NCBI GenBank assembly: GCA_030265965.1 | Contig: JAJDHA010000004.1 | Coordinates: 1 to 55,823 of the forward strand | Reading direction: 5' to 3' | Length of the DNA stretch: 55,823 nucleotides | Source: Odoribacter sp. OttesenSCG-928-L07 | GTDB taxonomy: Bacteria > Bacteroidota > Bacteroidia > Bacteroidales > BM520 | In this document: piece by piece, positions 39,939 through 48,388 of the stretch | How the letters are laid out: the number at the start of each line of letters is the position of its first letter | Position numbering within the stretch: position 1 is the first letter of the stretch | Notes under the pieces: generated by a model | The model's database searches: none | Seen by the model: only the letters and a program-made list of their open reading frames with translations | What the model was told of the DNA's origin: nothing | Program-made: the position numbers and the translations under genes

Positions 39939-40758
39939 ACTTTGCAACTTTTTCTAATTGTTCAATAGGGGTTGATGTAGCTCCTGAAATACCAACGAAA
40001 TCACAGTCTGTAAACCAACTTTTTTGAATATCATTTACAGATGATATTAAATGTGAATTTGGATTTGCTGTCTTGCAAATTGAGAATAACGATTTCCCAT
40101 TAGATGAATTTTCCCCGGAAACAAAAATAACGATTTCTTGTTGTTTGCAAAATTCCTTTAATACATCGATACGTTTATGTACTGATGCACAGATGCTATT
40201 GACAGCATTTACTTTTACACCATTATCTTCAATTTGTTTGATGATATTTTCAAATGCATCAGGAATCATAGTAGTTTGACTGTAAAGAGTAATTTCAGTT
40301 AATTCGTTAATGTTATTGATTTGTTCAATATTATCGAAAACAATAGCGTCATTATTAATGTTTCCAATAATTCCAATTATTTCAGGATGAGTTTTTTTTC
40401 CGTAAATGTAAATTTTTTCACCGTTGTGATAAGAATTGATGACCTTTTGTTGAAGTTGTTTTACAATAGGACAAGTTGCATCAAGAATATCATTATGATT
40501 GTTTTTTGTTATTTTGTATGAAGTTTCAGGTTCGCCATGAGCTCTAAATAAAATAACACTATCGTTTATTATAGGTAAATCATTGTGATGAATGATTTTC
40601 ATTCCATTGTCTTTCAATAGTTTCATTTCTTCATCATTATGCACCAATTCTCCCAAACAAAATAATGTTTCATTTTTCTGTAAATGTTCTTTTGCAGTTT
40701 CTATTGCTTTTGTTACGCCAAAGCAAAATCCGGCATTGTTATCGATTGTGATTTTCAT
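39910..40758 (-). CDS. ispH: 4-hydroxy-3-methylbut-2-enyl diphosphate reductase
   Basis: 282 residues. Last enzyme of the MEP pathway, reducing HMBPP to IPP and DMAPP with a [4Fe-4S] cluster. The three cluster cysteines are visible: NNAGFCFGVTKAIETA (Cys12), DATCPIVKQL and NSICASVHKR; SGENSSNGKSL and the C-terminal SGATSTPIEQLEKV are also conserved. It follows the AlbA_2 gene by ten bases and overlaps the convergent glycosyltransferase gene at the 3' end. Confidence 0.95.
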   Translation of the reverse strand: MKITIDNNAGFCFGVTKAIETAKEHLQKNETLFCLGELVHNDEEMKLLKDNGMKIIHHNDLPIINDSVILFRAHGEPETSYKITKNNHNDILDATCPIVKQLQQKVINSYHNGEKIYIYGKKTHPEIIGIIGNINNDAIVFDNIEQINNINELTEITLYSQTTMIPDAFENIIKQIEDNGVKVNAVNSICASVHKRIDVLKEFCKQQEIVIFVSGENSSNGKSLFSICKTANPNSHLISSVNDIQKSWFTDCDFVGISGATSTPIEQLEKVAKFITDFHTSQ

Positions 40759-40768
40759 TTCTTAATTC

Positions 40769-41422
40769 CTATATTTCTAAATTAACATAATAACATTCCT
40801 TTTCAGTAAATACAATATTTACCAATCTTAGTAAAATAAAGTCGGTTAATAGTTTTTGAGCTTTGTATCTTGAAATATCGCAGATTTTGCAAACTTTACT
40901 TAATGTGATTTTTTTATGTTCATCTAAATACTTCAACAATTTAGCTTCGGTCTCACCATAATTAATTTTTGTTTCAATGTTATTTGCTTTAGCTTTCCAA
41001 ACATCAATCATTACTTTGTTTACAAGAATATTTTGATCGTTAACTCTGATATATGCTAACCATTTTCCATTGTGGCTAAGAGCTTTAATAGGTTTTTTAT
41101 CTGATTTAGGAATTATTATTTCAATTATTGTTTTCCCTTCAATTTTCCATTCCTTTAAAGAAAATGGAACTTCCGGTGTGCAATACATTTTAGCTGCTGC
41201 CTCAGCCATATAAATTTCCTCACCCGTTCTTACACCTGTAATCGAACCATTATCTTTAACACCCAACAAAAGACTTCCTCCATCAGTATTTGCAAATGCT
41301 GCAAAAGATCGCGCAATCTTCTTTGCATCAGAGATTTCAAATTTGAAATCCTGATGCTGATTCTCGCCTAATGCAATTCGTTCAAGAATCTTAGACTTCT
41401 TTATGTTGTACACCTGCATCAT
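40769..41422 (-). CDS. AlbA_2 (Schlafen-type) domain protein with C-terminal winged helix
   Basis: About 217 residues. The track begins at a TTG within a heptamer repeat; two ATGs at 41422 and 41419 are the realistic starts. Residues about 10-115 form an AlbA_2 domain: GENQHQDFKFEISDAKKIARSFAAFANTDGG and LLLGVKDNGSITGV. The C-terminal 60 residues (LLKYLDEHKKITLSKVCKICDISRYKAQKLLTDF) resemble a winged helix. Family members are putative nucleic-acid-binding regulators, some in defence settings; this short, housekeeping-flanked copy has no partner nuclease or helicase. It sits 32 bases after the glycogen fusion gene and ten bases before ispH. Confidence 0.8.
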   Translation of the reverse strand: MMQVYNIKKSKILERIALGENQHQDFKFEISDAKKIARSFAAFANTDGGSLLLGVKDNGSITGVRTGEEIYMAEAAAKMYCTPEVPFSLKEWKIEGKTIIEIIIPKSDKKPIKALSHNGKWLAYIRVNDQNILVNKVMIDVWKAKANNIETKINYGETEAKLLKYLDEHKKITLSKVCKICDISRYKAQKLLTDFILLRLVNIVFTEKECYYVNLEI

Positions 41423-41449
41423 TCTCAATTCTCAATTCTCAATTCTCAA
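41422..41449. repeat. Heptamer tandem repeat (TTCTCAA) x4 between fusion gene and AlbA_2 gene
   Basis: Four perfect copies of TTCTCAA, then TTCAATC, fill the gap between the TGA stop of the synthase-phosphorylase gene (41455-41457) and the ATG of the AlbA_2 gene. In the mRNA this is a run of AATTGAG units directly before the start codon. Confidence 0.95.
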
Positions 41450-41454
41450 TTCAA

Positions 41455-44400
41455 TCAAACCCACCTAACCAACTTTAAGTCTTGAGGGTAAGGCATCATC
41501 TTATTGTCAGGACGAATTCTTATTAATATATCATGAACACCTGATGATAAAATTGTCTCTTTAAAATTAAATTCTACAGAACTACCTGTTTTTTTACCCG
41601 GAGTCATACGAAATAAATTGCGATACGGCTCGGTTCGTTTTGCATCTTTTTTCCCGATAATTACTTCTACTGCAATATCATCGACTGATATATCATTTAG
41701 TTTTAAAGTAACACTTATTTCAAATTCCTCGCCAACCTTATATCGATGTGTTTCAGGTTCAGGGAAGTTAACTGATTTTACTTCGATATGTTCCCAATTT
41801 TGTTTCATTTTTTCTTTCCATGCCGCATATTCAAAAGCAACCTGGTAGTTGCTATCAACAATTCTTTCTGTACGAGTTTGCAACTTGGAATACAACTTAC
41901 TGAAATAATCGTCAGTCATACGTTTCATGGTAAAATTTGGAGATATCTCAGCAAAATTATTTTTAATATATTCTATCCAGTGGTTTGGAATATTTTTTTC
42001 GTTGCGATTATAAAATAGCGGTTTAATTTGACTTTCAAAGATAAGATATAATGTTTCTGAATCTAATGCATCTTGGTAGTTTTGATTCTCGTATGTGCGT
42101 TCTTCTTTTAAAGCCCAGCCGGCATTTTCTTTATAACCTTCTGCCCACCATCCATCTAAGACGGAAAAATTTAAAACGCCGTTCATTATAGCTTTTTCAC
42201 CGCTTGTACCGGAAGCTTCAAGTGGTCGAGTAGGAGTATTCAACCAAACATCAACGCCTTGAACCATCTTCTTTGCAATTTCCATATCGTAATTTTCGAC
42301 AAAAACAATTTTTCCGATAAATTCAGGTTTGCGCGAAACATCAATAATATGGCGAATCAAATCTTGGCCGGCTTTATCTGCAGGATGTGCTTTACCTGAA
42401 AAAATAATTTGCATAGGTTTATCTTCAGAATTAATTATCTCATTTAATCTGTCTAAGTTCTTGAATAGCAGATTTGCGCGTTTATACGTTGCAAATCTAC
42501 GAGCAAAACCAATTGTGAGTTTATTGGGATTTAATTCGTTGATTGTTTGTAGTATTAATGCGGGACTTTCTTGTCTCTCAGTCATTTCCTTTGCAATGCG
42601 TTCTTTCAAGGTAATGATTAGAACTTTCTTCAATTCGTTTCTTAGATTCCAGATTGTCTCGTTATCAACATTATATATCTTTTTCCAATGTTCTGCATTC
42701 GATTGGTCATTTAAAAACTCATTACCAAAAGTTTCAACATGCAGGTTGTGCCATTTCTTTGCAACCCATGTTGGGTAATGTACTCCATTAGTAACGTGAG
42801 TGATAAATAATTCATTACTATAATATCCCGGGAATAAATCCAGGAACATCTCGCGAGAAACTCTTCCGTGTATTTCACTAACTCCGTTTACTTCTTGTGC
42901 GGTATTAATTGCTAAAACACTCATTGAAAATTTTTCGCCACTATCAGGATGTATTTTTCCCATATTCATAAGCTCATTCCAACTAATTTGAAGTCTTTCA
43001 GCATAATGCGGAATATATGTTCTTAGAATATCCTCAGTGAAAAAATCATGACCTGCCGGCACAGGAGTATGAGTTGTGAAAAGGGTAGAGGCTCTTACAA
43101 TTTCTATTGCTTGATTGAAACTCATCCCTTGATTTTGAATAAACTCCCTTAATCTTTCTAATCCGGCAAAAGCAGCATGTCCTTCATTTAAATGGTATAA
43201 TTTCGGATTAATATTAAGACTGCGCAATAATCTTATTCCACCAATACCTAATAGAAGCTCTTGTTTTAAGCGATTTTCATTATCACCGCCATAGAGTTGG
43301 TAAGTAACAGATCTGTCGTTATCCCAATTTTCAGGAATATCTGTATCTAACAAATATAATGATACTCTACCGACACTAACATGCCAAACTTTTGCAGTGA
43401 GATTTCTTGCAGGTAAAGCCACGCTAACCTTTTTCCAATTACCATTTTCATCATAAACTGGAGTAATCGGCAGGTGTGAAAACTTTTGCGGTGTAACTTG
43501 AGTTATTTGTTCACCACTATGATTTAATGTTTGATTGAAATATCCATGCCTATACAATAATCCGATTCCGGTAATATTTTCATTTCTATCACTCATTTCC
43601 TTTAGGTAATCTCCTGCAAGAACACCAAGTCCGCCGGAAAATATTTTTAATGTATTATGTATTCCATATTCCATGCTGAAATATGCAATGCTCACTTTAC
43701 TATCATCCTTATTTTCGCACATGTATTTTTCAAAATTGTCATGCACATTTTTTAATTTATTAATAAATAAAGGATTGCCTTCGAGTGCTTGAAGTTCTTT
43801 TGCTGATAAAGATTCTAAAAGAGAAATAGGATTATGATTTAAAGTTTCCCAACGTTCAGGATTAATACTATTAAAAAGTTCCTCTGCGTCTGAATTCCAG
43901 CACCACCATAAGTTCATACTTAAGTGTTTCAAGCTTTTTAAAGATTCAGGCATATCTTGTTTAACGAAAATTTTTCTCCAAATAGGACCGGATTCTTTGT
44001 CGATATGAACATTCTGTTCATAATCTTGCATTTTATATTTGTAAAGATCTTTTCTTGCTAAACTCAAAATCAATGAGTTTTCGTAAGCTTCGTAATAATA
44101 TTCAATTAGTTTGTTCCATAAAAAATTATCAGATAATTTAAAAGCATTATTTCTGTAATTATCTTGAGAAGAAATATCATTGTTAATGTAATTTTTTATT
44201 AGATTTCGAAGATTATCTTCAGCTTCTTTGTAATTATTGTCATCTCGCTGAAGCACAAAAGCTGAATTATTATCGTTTAAATGTTCTTTTATCCACAAAC
44301 CAAAGCCGGCAAGGTTAGTAGTAACTGTTGGAACAGCAAATGCGATACTTTCGAGAGGAGTATAACCCCATGGTTCATAATAAGATGCAAAAATAGTTAA

Positions 44401-45681
44401 ATCAGCTCCGGGAAGAATATCATAATATTTTAAATTAAAGATTCCATCATCACCATTGAGATAAACGGGAACAAATATTACTTTAATTTTACTATTTATA
44501 TCATTATTAAGATTAAATTTTTTGCATGAATTAAGGATTGGATCATGTTCAGGATTATGGATGTAATGAGTTAAATGTTTTTCAGTTACATCATCAGACT
44601 CATTATTAAAAAGTTTATCATGTAATTCCTTAACAGGAGAAATACTGTTTGCAGGGACAGTAATAAATACCAAAGTTTCTTTTTTAAGATTAGGATTATT
44701 TAAACCTGATAACGATTCCAATAAAATATCTATACCTTTGTTTCTGAACTCATATCTGCCGGAAGTAATAATTATTGGAGTATCATTTGGAAAGTTTTTG
44801 TTGAACATTGCATTAGCAACATTTAGCATACATGTTCTTGCAATTAATCTTTTTTCATTACAAAACTCTATATCCGGCGCCATATTTCTGTCAATGCCGT
44901 TTGGAGTGATTACATCAGCTTCGCGACCGTAAATTGATTTACATTCCTTTGATGTAATTTCACTTACAGTAGTAAAAACATCACAAAGTTTTATTGATAA
45001 TTTTTCCAAAGAATATTTTGACTTTATATTGTATTTCTGGGCAATTTCCGGAGCATTAATATTATTCAATTCATTATATAAAGACATTCCGTTTCCGGCC
45101 ATACATCTTCCGATGATTGTTGCGTGAGTTGTGAATATTGTGCCAATCTGCGGCAGATTATCCTTTAAATATAAAATACCCATTCCTGACATCCATTCAT
45201 GAAACTGAGCAATAATAGTGTCTTTTGCTGAAATATTAAATTTGTAGAAACTTTCAATTACAATTGCTGCAGCGTAACCAAACATAGCAGGTTCAATATA
45301 ATCCCATTGTCCGGAAATAGAATCTAATCCGTATAATTCCCAATATTTTGAGAAAATTGTATTTTTATTCAAAAAATATTGTTTAAAATCAACCAAGATA
45401 ACTATGGGATTTCCGGGAACTTTCCATCTGCCGATTCTAAACAGCAAACCTTCTTCGTGTGCAACACTTGTCCATGATTTGAATAAACTGTCATCAAGTT
45501 CAAAATCAGGTGTTTGTGAGGTTTCCATCCATACATCAGGACCGATATATATATGATTATCTCCAAATTCAGAGTATAAAATATCAGATTTAGTTGATAA
45601 TACAGTGTAGATGCCACCAATTTTATTGCATATTTCCCAACTTACTTCAAAAAGAAAATCGGGTTTATTTTCTCTATTCAT
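41455..45681 (-). CDS. Glycogen synthase (GT3) - alpha-glucan phosphorylase (GT35) fusion protein
   Basis: 1408 residues. Part 1 (about 1-545) is a eukaryote-like GT3 glycogen synthase: FEVSWEICNKIGGIYTVLSTK, AQFHEWMSGMGILYLK, TTHATIIGR, GRYEFRNKGIDILLESL and YYEPWGYTPLES (Glu436/Glu444). A linker leads to part 2 (about 576-1290), an alpha-glucan phosphorylase of the short type: DUF3417-like NLWWCWNSDAEELF, YFSMEYGIHNTLKIFSGGLGVLAGDYLK, HLNEGHAAFAGLERL, and the PLP lysine in EASGTSGEKAIMNG (Lys1163), then LDGWWAEGY. A beta-sandwich (about 1311-1408) ends the protein. One chain would thus hold both glucan-elongating and glucan-degrading activities. No frameshift is visible at the junction. Own promoter at 45704. 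Confidence 0.93.
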   Translation of the reverse strand: MNRENKPDFLFEVSWEICNKIGGIYTVLSTKSDILYSEFGDNHIYIGPDVWMETSQTPDFELDDSLFKSWTSVAHEEGLLFRIGRWKVPGNPIVILVDFKQYFLNKNTIFSKYWELYGLDSISGQWDYIEPAMFGYAAAIVIESFYKFNISAKDTIIAQFHEWMSGMGILYLKDNLPQIGTIFTTHATIIGRCMAGNGMSLYNELNNINAPEIAQKYNIKSKYSLEKLSIKLCDVFTTVSEITSKECKSIYGREADVITPNGIDRNMAPDIEFCNEKRLIARTCMLNVANAMFNKNFPNDTPIIITSGRYEFRNKGIDILLESLSGLNNPNLKKETLVFITVPANSISPVKELHDKLFNNESDDVTEKHLTHYIHNPEHDPILNSCKKFNLNNDINSKIKVIFVPVYLNGDDGIFNLKYYDILPGADLTIFASYYEPWGYTPLESIAFAVPTVTTNLAGFGLWIKEHLNDNNSAFVLQRDDNNYKEAEDNLRNLIKNYINNDISSQDNYRNNAFKLSDNFLWNKLIEYYYEAYENSLILSLARKDLYKYKMQDYEQNVHIDKESGPIWRKIFVKQDMPESLKSLKHLSMNLWWCWNSDAEELFNSINPERWETLNHNPISLLESLSAKELQALEGNPLFINKLKNVHDNFEKYMCENKDDSKVSIAYFSMEYGIHNTLKIFSGGLGVLAGDYLKEMSDRNENITGIGLLYRHGYFNQTLNHSGEQITQVTPQKFSHLPITPVYDENGNWKKVSVALPARNLTAKVWHVSVGRVSLYLLDTDIPENWDNDRSVTYQLYGGDNENRLKQELLLGIGGIRLLRSLNINPKLYHLNEGHAAFAGLERLREFIQNQGMSFNQAIEIVRASTLFTTHTPVPAGHDFFTEDILRTYIPHYAERLQISWNELMNMGKIHPDSGEKFSMSVLAINTAQEVNGVSEIHGRVSREMFLDLFPGYYSNELFITHVTNGVHYPTWVAKKWHNLHVETFGNEFLNDQSNAEHWKKIYNVDNETIWNLRNELKKVLIITLKERIAKEMTERQESPALILQTINELNPNKLTIGFARRFATYKRANLLFKNLDRLNEIINSEDKPMQIIFSGKAHPADKAGQDLIRHIIDVSRKPEFIGKIVFVENYDMEIAKKMVQGVDVWLNTPTRPLEASGTSGEKAIMNGVLNFSVLDGWWAEGYKENAGWALKEERTYENQNYQDALDSETLYLIFESQIKPLFYNRNEKNIPNHWIEYIKNNFAEISPNFTMKRMTDDYFSKLYSKLQTRTERIVDSNYQVAFEYAAWKEKMKQNWEHIEVKSVNFPEPETHRYKVGEEFEISVTLKLNDISVDDIAVEVIIGKKDAKRTEPYRNLFRMTPGKKTGSSVEFNFKETILSSGVHDILIRIRPDNKMMPYPQDLKLVRWV

Positions 45682-45703
45682 AATAAATCATTTTGCTTAT
45701 TTG

Positions 45704-45711
45704 CAAAAGTA
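45704..45711 (-). promoter_or_regulatory. -7 promoter box (TACTTTTG) for the synthase-phosphorylase gene
   Basis: Reverse-strand TACTTTTG, 22 bases upstream of the ATG at 45681. Confidence 0.55.
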
Positions 45712-45746
45712 CGAGTTTTTTCAGAATAGTTTTAATGCTATTTGTT

Positions 45747-45834
45747 AAGAATTTGGAAATTTACGAATTAAGAAATGTAGAAATGAATGAACAATATTTA
45801 CTTCATTTATACATTTCTAAATTCCAAAACTTAT
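45747..45834. repeat. Long imperfect inverted repeat downstream of marC
   Basis: GAAATGTAGAAATGAA pairs with TTCATTTATACATTTC, and outside it AATTTGGAAATTT faces AAATTCCAAAACTT. The arms also read as loose heptamers. It lies 16 bases after the marC stop, where a terminator would be expected, but lacks a T-run. Confidence 0.65.
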
Positions 45835-45850
45835 AAATTGTAGCAGTCGT

Positions 45851-46453
45851 TTATTTTATCGACTGAATCAATATTAACAGATTGTTTGAGAATAGTTTAA
45901 CTGCAATTGCAAGTAAAATAATTCCAAAGAATTTTCTTAGAATATATACACCTGATTTTCCGAAAATTCTTTCTACAAAGGAAACATATTTTAATACAAT
46001 CCAAACATATACCATATTTAGTGCAAGAGCAATAATAATATTAATCATGTGATATTCAGCGCGAAGAGATAATAAAGTGGTGATAGTCCCTGTTCCTGCA
46101 ATTAAAGGAAAAACAAGAGGAACAATTGTTGCGGATTCAGTTGGACCTTGAGTTTTGAATATTTCAACATCAAAAATCATTTCAGTTGCCAAAACAAAAA
46201 TTATTAAGGCACCAGCAACAGCAAAAGAGGAAATATCTACATTAAATAGTTTTAATATTCCTTCTCCTGCAATTAAAAATATAATCAAAACAAAAAATGA
46301 TATTAATGAAACCCTAAGTGGATGTACCTCTTTCCCTTTGTTTTTTATGTTTATTACAATAGGAATTGAGCCTGTAATATCAATAATTGCAAAAAGAACC
46401 ATGAAGGCGCTGAGTATTTGAAGGAAGTCGATTTGATTGAAAAAATTCAGCAT
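45851..46453 (-). CDS. MarC family integral membrane protein
   Basis: 200 residues with about six hydrophobic segments and the MarC/SNG1 pattern: FMVLFAIIDITGSIPIVINI near the N-terminus, SLISFFVLIIFLIAGEGILKLF, AVAGALIIFVLATEMIFD, STAIVPLVFPLIAGTGTITTLLSLR-like loop (here ESATIVPLVFPLIAGTG) and RKFFGIILLAIAVKLFSNNL. MarC is not the multiple-antibiotic-resistance determinant it was once thought to be, and its substrate is unknown. Single gene with its own -7 box. Confidence 0.9.
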   Translation of the reverse strand: MLNFFNQIDFLQILSAFMVLFAIIDITGSIPIVINIKNKGKEVHPLRVSLISFFVLIIFLIAGEGILKLFNVDISSFAVAGALIIFVLATEMIFDVEIFKTQGPTESATIVPLVFPLIAGTGTITTLLSLRAEYHMINIIIALALNMVYVWIVLKYVSFVERIFGKSGVYILRKFFGIILLAIAVKLFSNNLLILIQSIK

Positions 46454-46476
46454 AATATTGTTGTTTTTTGTTGCTG

Positions 46477-46484
46477 CAAAGGTA
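46477..46484 (-). promoter_or_regulatory. -7 promoter box (TACCTTTG) for marC
   Basis: Reverse-strand TACCTTTG, 23 bases upstream of the ATG at 46453. Confidence 0.55.
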
Positions 46485-46490
46485 ATAATA

Positions 46491-46511
46491 AATTGAGAAT
46501 TGTGAGTTATG
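46491..46511. repeat. Short heptamer repeat (AATTGAG-type)
   Basis: AATTGAG, AATTGTG, AGTTATG between marC and the patatin gene. It is the same unit as the complement of the TTCTCAA array at 41422. Confidence 0.5.
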
Positions 46512-46563
46512 CTTCAATTATGCTCAGAGTAGTGTATGACGGATTATTTTAGGTGTAAACGAG

Positions 46564-47385
46564 TTATCTTGATGTTTTCTTTATTCCAATATTCTTATAA
46601 TTTCTCAATACACTTTCATTTTCCTTAATAATCTTAATTGCTTCTACATAACCAATTTCAAATATTTCTTGTTGATATTTTACATCAAAAAGGGAGTAAT
46701 CGCCGAGAGCTTCGGGTTTTATTAAAATATCACATAAAGGTTCGTCATTTTCAGTATTTGCATCAAGAACAAAATGGATACATCTTTCAACTGTTCCCAT
46801 AATTGTTTCGGACGTTTTTTGAAGACTTTTCGGGTTAATATTAATTCCGACAAGAAATTCACATTTGTCGCGAATAGTACTTACCGGAAAATTTTTAAAT
46901 AAACCACCATCTACATACTTCACTTTGTTAATGACAGTAGGAGAGAACACTACCGGAAACGAACACGAGGCAGCAACAGCGGCAATCAATAATCCTTGCG
47001 AAAATTCTACAGTTTTTCCTTCTTCAAAATTAGTTGCAAGAACATGGAGCGGAATACTTAAATCCTCAAAAGTACGAGCTTTAATATGTTCTTTCAAAAA
47101 AGCGCGTAATTTTGTTGTTTTTGATATTCCTTGTCGATTGTTATGAAGCCTGATATCTGTAAATTCTCTGAAAGACATATCTTTGAATTTGTCAAGAATA
47201 TCTGTTGTTTGACAACCATCTGCTATAAATGCGCCAACTAATGATCCGGCACTTACTCCGGAAATAATTTCCGGTTTGATTCCGTATTCCAAAAATGCTT
47301 CATAAACTCCAAGTTCTGCAAAACCTCTTGCTCCGCCACCGCTAAAAGCAAAACCAATCTTATGTTTCTTCTTGTGACTCATCAT
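46564..47385 (-). CDS. Patatin-like phospholipase (RssA-like)
   Basis: 273 residues. Ser-Asp dyad hydrolase: oxyanion SGGGARGF (about 15-22), nucleophile elbow GVSAGS (Ser45) and YVDGGLFKNFP carrying the catalytic Asp. Short cytosolic form without signal peptide or barrel, close to RssA/YchK. Expected to hydrolyse acyl esters of membrane lipids; the physiological role is unknown. Two consecutive ATGs at the start make the first residue uncertain by one. Divergent from the LEA-type lipoprotein. Confidence 0.92.
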   Translation of the reverse strand: MMSHKKKHKIGFAFSGGGARGFAELGVYEAFLEYGIKPEIISGVSAGSLVGAFIADGCQTTDILDKFKDMSFREFTDIRLHNNRQGISKTTKLRAFLKEHIKARTFEDLSIPLHVLATNFEEGKTVEFSQGLLIAAVAASCSFPVVFSPTVINKVKYVDGGLFKNFPVSTIRDKCEFLVGININPKSLQKTSETIMGTVERCIHFVLDANTENDEPLCDILIKPEALGDYSLFDVKYQQEIFEIGYVEAIKIIKENESVLRNYKNIGIKKTSR

Positions 47386-47429
47386 ATTACACTTTGTAAT
47401 TTACAGTAATAATCTTATTAAATATTTTT

Positions 47430-47437
47430 CAAAGATA
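47430..47437 (-). promoter_or_regulatory. -7 promoter box (TATCTTTG) for the patatin gene
   Basis: Reverse-strand TATCTTTG, 44 bases upstream of the ATG. Confidence 0.5.
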
Positions 47438-47480
47438 ATACTTTATTAATTATTAAATTCTACAAAATAAAATTTATATC

Positions 47481-47488
47481 TATCTTTG
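47481..47488 (+). promoter_or_regulatory. -7 promoter box (TATCTTTG) for the LEA-type lipoprotein gene
   Basis: TATCTTTG ends 27 bases before the ATG at 47516 and overlaps the first codon of the ORF-track version. Confidence 0.55.
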
Positions 47489-47515
47489 TCATCTAAAATT
47501 AAATATTATTTGTGT

Positions 47516-48358
47516 ATGAAAAAAATATATTTTATAGCAATTGCCCTTATTATTCTTGGCGGTTGTTCGCAACTCAAACAACTTGTTTCAGAACCAAAAG
47601 TTAAAGCACAATCATTTGAAGTAAGTAAAATTAATTTTGATGATATTGACTTACTTTTTAAGGTAAGAATTGACAATCCGAATAGCTTTACTATCCCTTT
47701 TCCAAATATTGATTGGAATTTAGCAATTAACAATAACGAATTTCTTAAAAATACATTAACAAAGAATACTACCATTGCGGCGAATTCATACACCATTGTT
47801 GATATTCCAGTAAAAATCAATTATAAAAACCTTTACAATGTTATTAAATCTCTTTCAAATACCTCAGAAGCTACATATAAAATGAATGTTGGAATGGCAA
47901 TTCCCTTACCGGTATTAGAAAACAAAAGATATAGCGTTGATTTCACAGGAAATGTGCCAATGCTTAAAGCACCATCAATTTCTTTTAAGGAAATTAAAGT
48001 TAATTCATTAAATTTGAATAATATCAATTTAGATGTTGTCTGTGAAATGGAAAATAAAAATAACTTTTCAATGTTGTTAGATAATTTGAGTTACGATTTG
48101 AATATTAATAATGTTGAATGGGCAAAAGGAACTGTTAAAAGTAATAAAACCATTGGTGCAAATACAAAATCTACTGTTCCTATTAACATTACAGTTAATT
48201 CTTTAAGTATGATTAAAGAAATAACGCAAATTATTACAAACAATAAGGCTGTAAATTATTCTTGTACAGGAAATATAAATATGCAAACTGATAATCAGCT
48301 GTTAAAATCAATAAACTTACCTTTTGAATTAAAAGGCAATACAAATATAAAAAAATAA
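47516..48358 (+). CDS. LEA type 2 (WHy domain) lipoprotein
   Basis: 280 residues from the ATG at 47516, ten codons after the track's start and right before a lipoprotein signal (MKKIYFIAIALIILGGC, Cys17). Two tandem LEA14/WHy-like beta-sandwich domains: VSKINFDDIDLLFKVRIDNPNSFTIPFPNIDWNLAINN (about 35-145) and IKVNSLNLNNINLDVVCEMENKNNFSMLLDNLSYDLNINN (about 160-275), each with the characteristic NPN/NKN turn after the second strand. Role in the envelope unknown. Thirty bases before the SDR gene. Confidence 0.85.
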   Translation: MKKIYFIAIALIILGGCSQLKQLVSEPKVKAQSFEVSKINFDDIDLLFKVRIDNPNSFTIPFPNIDWNLAINNNEFLKNTLTKNTTIAANSYTIVDIPVKINYKNLYNVIKSLSNTSEATYKMNVGMAIPLPVLENKRYSVDFTGNVPMLKAPSISFKEIKVNSLNLNNINLDVVCEMENKNNFSMLLDNLSYDLNINNVEWAKGTVKSNKTIGANTKSTVPINITVNSLSMIKEITQIITNNKAVNYSCTGNINMQTDNQLLKSINLPFELKGNTNIKK

Positions 48359-48388
48359 ATATCTATTTAATAACATAATACATTTGTT

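Noticed and set aside
40769-41422. AlbA_2 protein as part of a defence system
   Set aside because: Neighbours are glycogen metabolism and ispH; there is no helicase, nuclease or other defence gene beside it.
48379-48386. TACATTTG just before the SDR start codon as a promoter
   Set aside because: It ends only two bases before the ATG, which would put the transcript start inside the gene; more likely a chance match, with the SDR read through from the LEA-type gene.
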